A DNA stretch of 8,575 bases from Syntrophaceae bacterium (lineage in GTDB: Bacteria; Desulfobacterota; Syntrophia; Syntrophales; UBA2185). The notes under the pieces were generated by a model. That model was not told where the DNA came from, made no database searches, and worked only from the letters and a program-made list of their open reading frames with translations. A program made the position numbers and the translations under genes. Positions 5,579 through 8,575 of this stretch are shown here, piece after piece. Numbering within the stretch: position 1 is the first letter of the stretch; each line of letters opens with the position of its first letter. The DNA lies in contig DNUI01000004.1 of the NCBI GenBank assembly GCA_003508565.1, forward strand, positions 2,254-10,828. The letters are read 5' to 3'.

Positions 5579-6859
5579 TTGAAATTTAAACTTATCTACC
5601 CAAAATGGAAGAAGCTGGAAAGGCAGACGGAATTTCACCTTCCGCCCCATGGCCCCGTCGTCTTTACCGCAACGCTGCCCGACGATGTGGAAGTCGAATT
5701 TGTCGATGAAAATGTGGAACCCGTCACCTTCGATGATTCTCCCGACTTTGTCGGCATATCAATGATGCTGACGAGCCAGATAAAACGGGGATGGGAAATT
5801 GCCGACGAGTACAGACAGAAGGGCATTAAGGTTATTTTCGGTGGGATTGCAACGATGCTTCATGCCGAGGAAACGATGCTCCACGCTGATGCCGTCTTTC
5901 TCGGCGAGGCGGAAGGCAGGATGGAGGAGGTCTTCCGTGATTTCAGAAACGGCCGGCTGCGGCAGTGCTATGATTACATGACGGATTTTCCTCCTGTAGC
6001 ATCCATCGGAACGGCAAGAAGAGACATCTTGAACCGGGAATTTTACTATTATAAGGGTGTGCAGATGGTAGATCTCGTGCACGCGTCCCGGGGATGCCGT
6101 TTCAATTGCTATCCCTGCTGTGTGGCCTTTCTGGGGGGAAGGAAGTTCCGCCCCCGCCCCATTGACCGGGTTGTGGAAGAACTGGAGGCAATCGACAACA
6201 ATCGTCTGTTCATTGTGGACAATTCCCTTGCTCAGGATAAAGAATGGGAGCGTGAGCTGTTTACCGCCATGATCCCCCTGAAGAAAAAATGGTGCTGTCA
6301 TCCCATCGAGGATGATGATAAAATTCTTGATCTTGCGGCGCAGGCGGGCGCCTGGTATGTCTATCAGGCTGTATTTGATACATCGGACTATATACGGGAT
6401 CGTATCCGCCGCTACCATGATCATGATATCGCCGTGGAGGGTACGATCCTCCTGGGCCTCGATGACCATACGGAGGATGACATCCGGCGGCTCGTGGATT
6501 TTCTCCTGGAAATCGACCTGGACCTCGCCGAATTTACCATCCTCACGCCGTTTCCCCACACCAGGGCTTTCGACGACCTGCACCGGGCCGGGCGCATCCT
6601 TTCCTATGACTGGAATAATTATACGGCGGACAAGGTGGTGTTCCAGCCCAAAAATCTGTCTCCAGAGAAGCTACAGGAGCTTTACACCCATGCATGGGAT
6701 ACATTTTACCGGGATGAACCCCAGACATACAAGATGTTCAAACTGATGCAGAAGGTAATGGAAAAAGAGAAAGCCGACGGGACATTTCGGGGTCGCAGGA
6801 GGGAACTGATGGCCCGCAGGTTCGGAAAGAAGGAAAAGATGTCTGGAGGGAAGGAATGA
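5579..6859 (+). CDS. B12-binding-type radical SAM protein
   Basis: A 426-residue protein of the COG1032 class. The N-terminal region (about 1-135) has a Rossmann-like cobalamin-binding layout: FVDENVEP (41-48), DFVGISMMLTSQIKRGWEIA (56-75), KVIFGG (84-89) and AVFLGEAE (105-112). The DxHxxG cobalt-ligating motif is not seen. The radical SAM core follows with HASRGCRFNCYPCC: Cys173, Cys177 and Cys180 form the CxxxCxxC iron-sulfur site, with an extra Cys181. Later family segments are GTILLGLDDHTEDDI (288-302) and EFTILTPFPHTRAFDDL (318-334). The basic, Lys-rich tail (395-426) is a likely flexible end. Such enzymes methylate or rearrange unactivated carbons, but no substrate can be read from sequence. 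TTG at 5579 is used because AAGGA lies 7 bases upstream (5567-5571). The stop overlaps the ammonia-lyase start (ATGA), tying it to that step, possibly as an aryl or polyene tailoring enzyme. Confidence 0.85.
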   Translation: MKFKLIYPKWKKLERQTEFHLPPHGPVVFTATLPDDVEVEFVDENVEPVTFDDSPDFVGISMMLTSQIKRGWEIADEYRQKGIKVIFGGIATMLHAEETMLHADAVFLGEAEGRMEEVFRDFRNGRLRQCYDYMTDFPPVASIGTARRDILNREFYYYKGVQMVDLVHASRGCRFNCYPCCVAFLGGRKFRPRPIDRVVEELEAIDNNRLFIVDNSLAQDKEWERELFTAMIPLKKKWCCHPIEDDDKILDLAAQAGAWYVYQAVFDTSDYIRDRIRRYHDHDIAVEGTILLGLDDHTEDDIRRLVDFLLEIDLDLAEFTILTPFPHTRAFDDLHRAGRILSYDWNNYTADKVVFQPKNLSPEKLQELYTHAWDTFYRDEPQTYKMFKLMQKVMEKEKADGTFRGRRRELMARRFGKKEKMSGGKE

Positions 6860-8400
6860 AAAGAAGTGCAGCAGAAGCAGTGATTATTGGTGATGGATTG
6901 GTGACACTCCGAGAGATCGTCGCGGTGGCCCGGGAAAATGCCCGGGTGAAGCTCAGCCGGGAAAAAAGTTTCCAGGAGCGTATCCGCCGCAGTGAAGCTA
7001 TGCTCCACAGAGCCATTCAGGAAGGTGTCCCTGTGTATGCCGTTTCCACGGGTTTCGGCAAGTCCTGCGGAAAGCGCTTGAAACGGGATCAAATTCGTAA
7101 ACACCGGGGGGCTAATCCTATCCCGTTTCACGGCTGTGGAACCGGTGAGCCTCTCAGCATCGAGGCCACACGGGCAGCAATGCTCTGCCGTCTGATCTGT
7201 CTGTCGAAAGGATATTCTGGAATATCTCTGGGGCTTTTAAAGAGACTGATAGCATTCCTCAATCATGGAATTACACCCGTCGTCCCCTGTGAAGGATCTG
7301 TCGGTGCTTCCGGTGATCTGACCCCCATGTCTTACGTCGCGGCAGCCTTGACGGGGGAGCGGGAGGTTTTCTATCGGGGAAAGCGTATGTCTGGCGCCGA
7401 GGCACTAACGTTAGCGGGCCTTGCCCCGTATGCCTTTGCCCCGAAGGAGGCTATCTCCATGATAAACGGCACTTCCACCATGACAGGAATAGCTGCTCTT
7501 GCCGTAGAAAGGGCGGAGCGAATCCTCGATGCAGCAGTCTGCGCCACATCCCTCACCGTTCACGCATTGAAGGGGAAGGCTCTCCATTTCCATCCGACTA
7601 TCGGTGAGGCAAAACCATTTCCGGGGCAGATCGACGTCGCCCTGAGACTTTCTGAACTGCTCCATACGAAGGAAATGAATGGCGATCTCGAGTCGCAAAC
7701 GCGGGAGACCTTGCAGGATCCTTATTCCGTTCGGTGTGCACCGCAGATCATCGGAGTCCTTTACGATGCCCTGATATGGATCGGGCAGTGGGTTGAGACG
7801 GAAGCGAACAGTGCCAATGACAATCCCATCTTTGATCCGGAGACGGGTCAGCCGCTCATGAGTGGGAATTTCTATGGCGGCCATATGGCGTTTGCCATGG
7901 ACGCCCTGAAGGCGGCCCTGGCCTCCGTTGCAGACATGTCGGACCGGCAAATGGCGCTCCTGGTGGATCCTCATCTCAGCCGGGGGCTCCCGGCAGACCT
8001 GGTAAGGGTTACGGGAGAGGATTTTGTGTTTCACCATGGCTTCAAGGCCATGTCGCTTTCCACGTCGGCCCTGACGGCGGAAGCCCTGAAGTTGACTATG
8101 CCCGCAGCTTCATTCTCGCGCTCCACGGAATCCCACAATCAGGACAAGGTCAGTATGGGAACCATCGCGGCCCGGGATGCGGAGCGAATCTGTACCCTCA
8201 CGGAGCGGGTTCTGGCCATTCACCTCCTTGCCGCCTCGCAGGGCTGTGAAATCAGGGGAAACCTCGATAGCCGGCCGCAGTTGCATGTCCTCATCGGTCG
8301 GATTCGAACATTCTCGAAAGCTCTGATGGAAGACAGGGAGATGGACGCAGATATCGAGCGGCTTGCGCGGGCCATCGCCGGATCCAACCTCTTCGGGTGA
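6856..8400 (+). CDS. aromatic amino acid ammonia-lyase (HAL/TAL/PAL family)
   Basis: A complete 514-residue MIO-dependent ammonia-lyase, the usual length for bacterial members. The self-made MIO cofactor comes from Ala151-Ser152-Gly153 in VGASGDLTPMS. Other catalytic landmarks are Tyr61 in YAVSTGFG, NGT (204-206), QDPYSVRC with Tyr290, NSANDNP (318-324), and the C-terminal SHNQDKVSMGT (426-436). The HNQD form resembles PAL/TAL enzymes more than the NQEDHVSM form of histidine lyases. The substrate-selectivity pair, aligned with Ser-His in HAL and His-Leu or Phe-Leu in TAL/PAL, reads Phe91-His92 (PIPFHGCGTGEPL). No hut genes (hutU, hutI) are nearby, and the pigment-type genes argue for making coumarate or cinnamate as a polyene starter, as tyrosine ammonia-lyase does in flexirubin clusters. 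GGAGG (6845-6849) lies 6 bases before the ATG, and the start overlaps the radical SAM stop by four bases. Substrate is inferred. Confidence 0.88.
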   Translation: MKRSAAEAVIIGDGLVTLREIVAVARENARVKLSREKSFQERIRRSEAMLHRAIQEGVPVYAVSTGFGKSCGKRLKRDQIRKHRGANPIPFHGCGTGEPLSIEATRAAMLCRLICLSKGYSGISLGLLKRLIAFLNHGITPVVPCEGSVGASGDLTPMSYVAAALTGEREVFYRGKRMSGAEALTLAGLAPYAFAPKEAISMINGTSTMTGIAALAVERAERILDAAVCATSLTVHALKGKALHFHPTIGEAKPFPGQIDVALRLSELLHTKEMNGDLESQTRETLQDPYSVRCAPQIIGVLYDALIWIGQWVETEANSANDNPIFDPETGQPLMSGNFYGGHMAFAMDALKAALASVADMSDRQMALLVDPHLSRGLPADLVRVTGEDFVFHHGFKAMSLSTSALTAEALKLTMPAASFSRSTESHNQDKVSMGTIAARDAERICTLTERVLAIHLLAASQGCEIRGNLDSRPQLHVLIGRIRTFSKALMEDREMDADIERLARAIAGSNLFG

Positions 8401-8407
8401 CATCGTG

Positions 8408-8464
8408 ATGATCCTTACATCAAAATGGCGCTGCATCACATTGGATTTTGGTTCTGAGCCATGA
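8408..8464 (+). other. possible 18-codon leader ORF ahead of the DAK2-domain gene
   Basis: ATG at 8408 opens a short frame encoding MILTSKWRCITLDFGSEP and ends in TGA at 8462-8464, overlapping the next gene's ATG (8461) as ATGA. The next gene has no visible Shine-Dalgarno, so translation of this frame could deliver ribosomes to it. An alternative GTG start lies one codon upstream (8405). It could equally be chance; coding evidence is nil beyond the overlap. Confidence 0.25.
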
Positions 8465-8575
8465 TGGAGAACTTCCGGCAGGCCCTTGCCGCTGGCATAG
8501 AACGCCTTACAGCATGGGCGGATCTCCTGGATCGCATCAATGTCTTTCCCGTTGCTGATGGAGACACGGGCCGAA
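8461..8575 (+). CDS. DhaL/DAK2-domain protein (FakA or DegV-fusion type), 5' part only
   Basis: Only 38 codons are present before the window ends. They match the beginning of a DhaL (DAK2) domain: a first helix NFRQALAAGIERL followed by the conserved INVFPVADGDTGR (26-38), whose Asp33 and Asp35 are expected magnesium/nucleotide ligands. The domain is the ATP-binding part of dihydroxyacetone kinase and of fatty acid kinase FakA, which makes acyl-phosphate; in many deltaproteobacteria I recall it fused to a DegV fatty-acid-binding domain. The rest of the protein must be seen to decide. ATG at 8461 or 8464 both place the first helix correctly, and neither has a clear ribosome binding site. The 60-base gap from the ammonia-lyase stop holds no terminator, so co-transcription is plausible. 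Confidence 0.75.
   Translation, partial: MMENFRQALAAGIERLTAWADLLDRINVFPVADGDTGR

Noticed and set aside
5759..6583. 274-codon open frame on the minus strand opposite the radical SAM gene
   Set aside because: It is antisense to a gene with clear motifs, has no recognisable domain and no ribosome binding site; it is a by-product of the codon use of the sense gene.
6928..6946. GCCCGGG repeated directly, able to form a CCCGGG hairpin early in the ammonia-lyase gene
   Set aside because: It encodes the duplicated-looking AREN/ARV residues in a normal helix and has no T tract or other signal; likely chance in GC-rich coding sequence.
7411..8037. 208-codon minus-strand frame opposite the ammonia-lyase
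   Set aside because: The sense strand holds the whole conserved lyase; the antisense product is rich in His, Arg and Pro and looks like nothing known.
6856..8400. Histidine catabolism (hutH) interpretation
   Set aside because: No hutU, hutI or hutG neighbours are present, the selectivity pair is Phe-His instead of Ser-His, and the genes around are of pigment type; not fully excluded without an assay.

Overview
The window reads as part of an aryl-polyene-type pigment locus (the family that includes E. coli/Vibrio aryl polyenes, xanthomonadins and flexirubins) from a Gram-negative bacterium. Gram-negative is supported by a LolA-like carrier, an outer-membrane-type lipoprotein and a secreted periplasmic protein. 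The intergenic repeats (a GTCATTCCGAGGAGC-type element and a GGGTTAGGGGGGATTT-type element) resemble ones I associate with Desulfobacterota/deltaproteobacteria, possibly a Syntrophales-like anaerobe. That taxonomic guess is inference only.

Layout. Minus strand, left part: an incomplete PlsY-like acyltransferase (1-559), overlapped by a signal-peptide protein of unknown function (556-1176) with a good promoter of its own. Next comes a stand-alone AMP-forming acyl ligase (1276-2661). A 109-bp divergent region holds a plausible plus-strand promoter. Plus strand, middle: a hot-dog-fold 3-hydroxyacyl-ACP dehydratase of the ApeP kind (2771-3178), a 159-bp repeat-rich spacer, a FabG-type ketoreductase (3338-4066), a LolA-like periplasmic protein (4066-4704) and a lipoprotein resembling DUF3261 (4701-5417). 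The last three overlap by 1 or 4 bases. A 161-bp spacer built from repeats follows. Plus strand, right part: a radical SAM protein with an N-terminal B12-binding-like domain (5579-6859), overlapped by an aromatic amino acid/histidine ammonia-lyase family gene (6856-8400). A tiny ORF leads into the start of a DhaL/DAK2-domain protein (8461-, cut by the window end).

Working model (inference). The ammonia lyase makes an arylacrylic acid such as 4-coumarate or cinnamate, and the ligase activates it for an acyl carrier protein. Ketosynthases that are not in this window extend it; the ketoreductase and dehydratase create the conjugated polyene. LolA and the lipoprotein help place the product in the outer membrane. 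The radical SAM enzyme, coupled to the lyase, is a candidate tailoring step. The PlsY-like and DAK2-like genes at the two edges are both linked to acyl-phosphate chemistry in other bacteria, so they could belong to the transfer of the acyl chain or simply be neighbours. Ketosynthases, acyl carrier proteins, thioesterase and MMPL exporter are absent here and should lie just outside or elsewhere. No tRNA, rRNA, CRISPR array or transposase gene was seen, and no gene-free stretch exceeds 300 bases.
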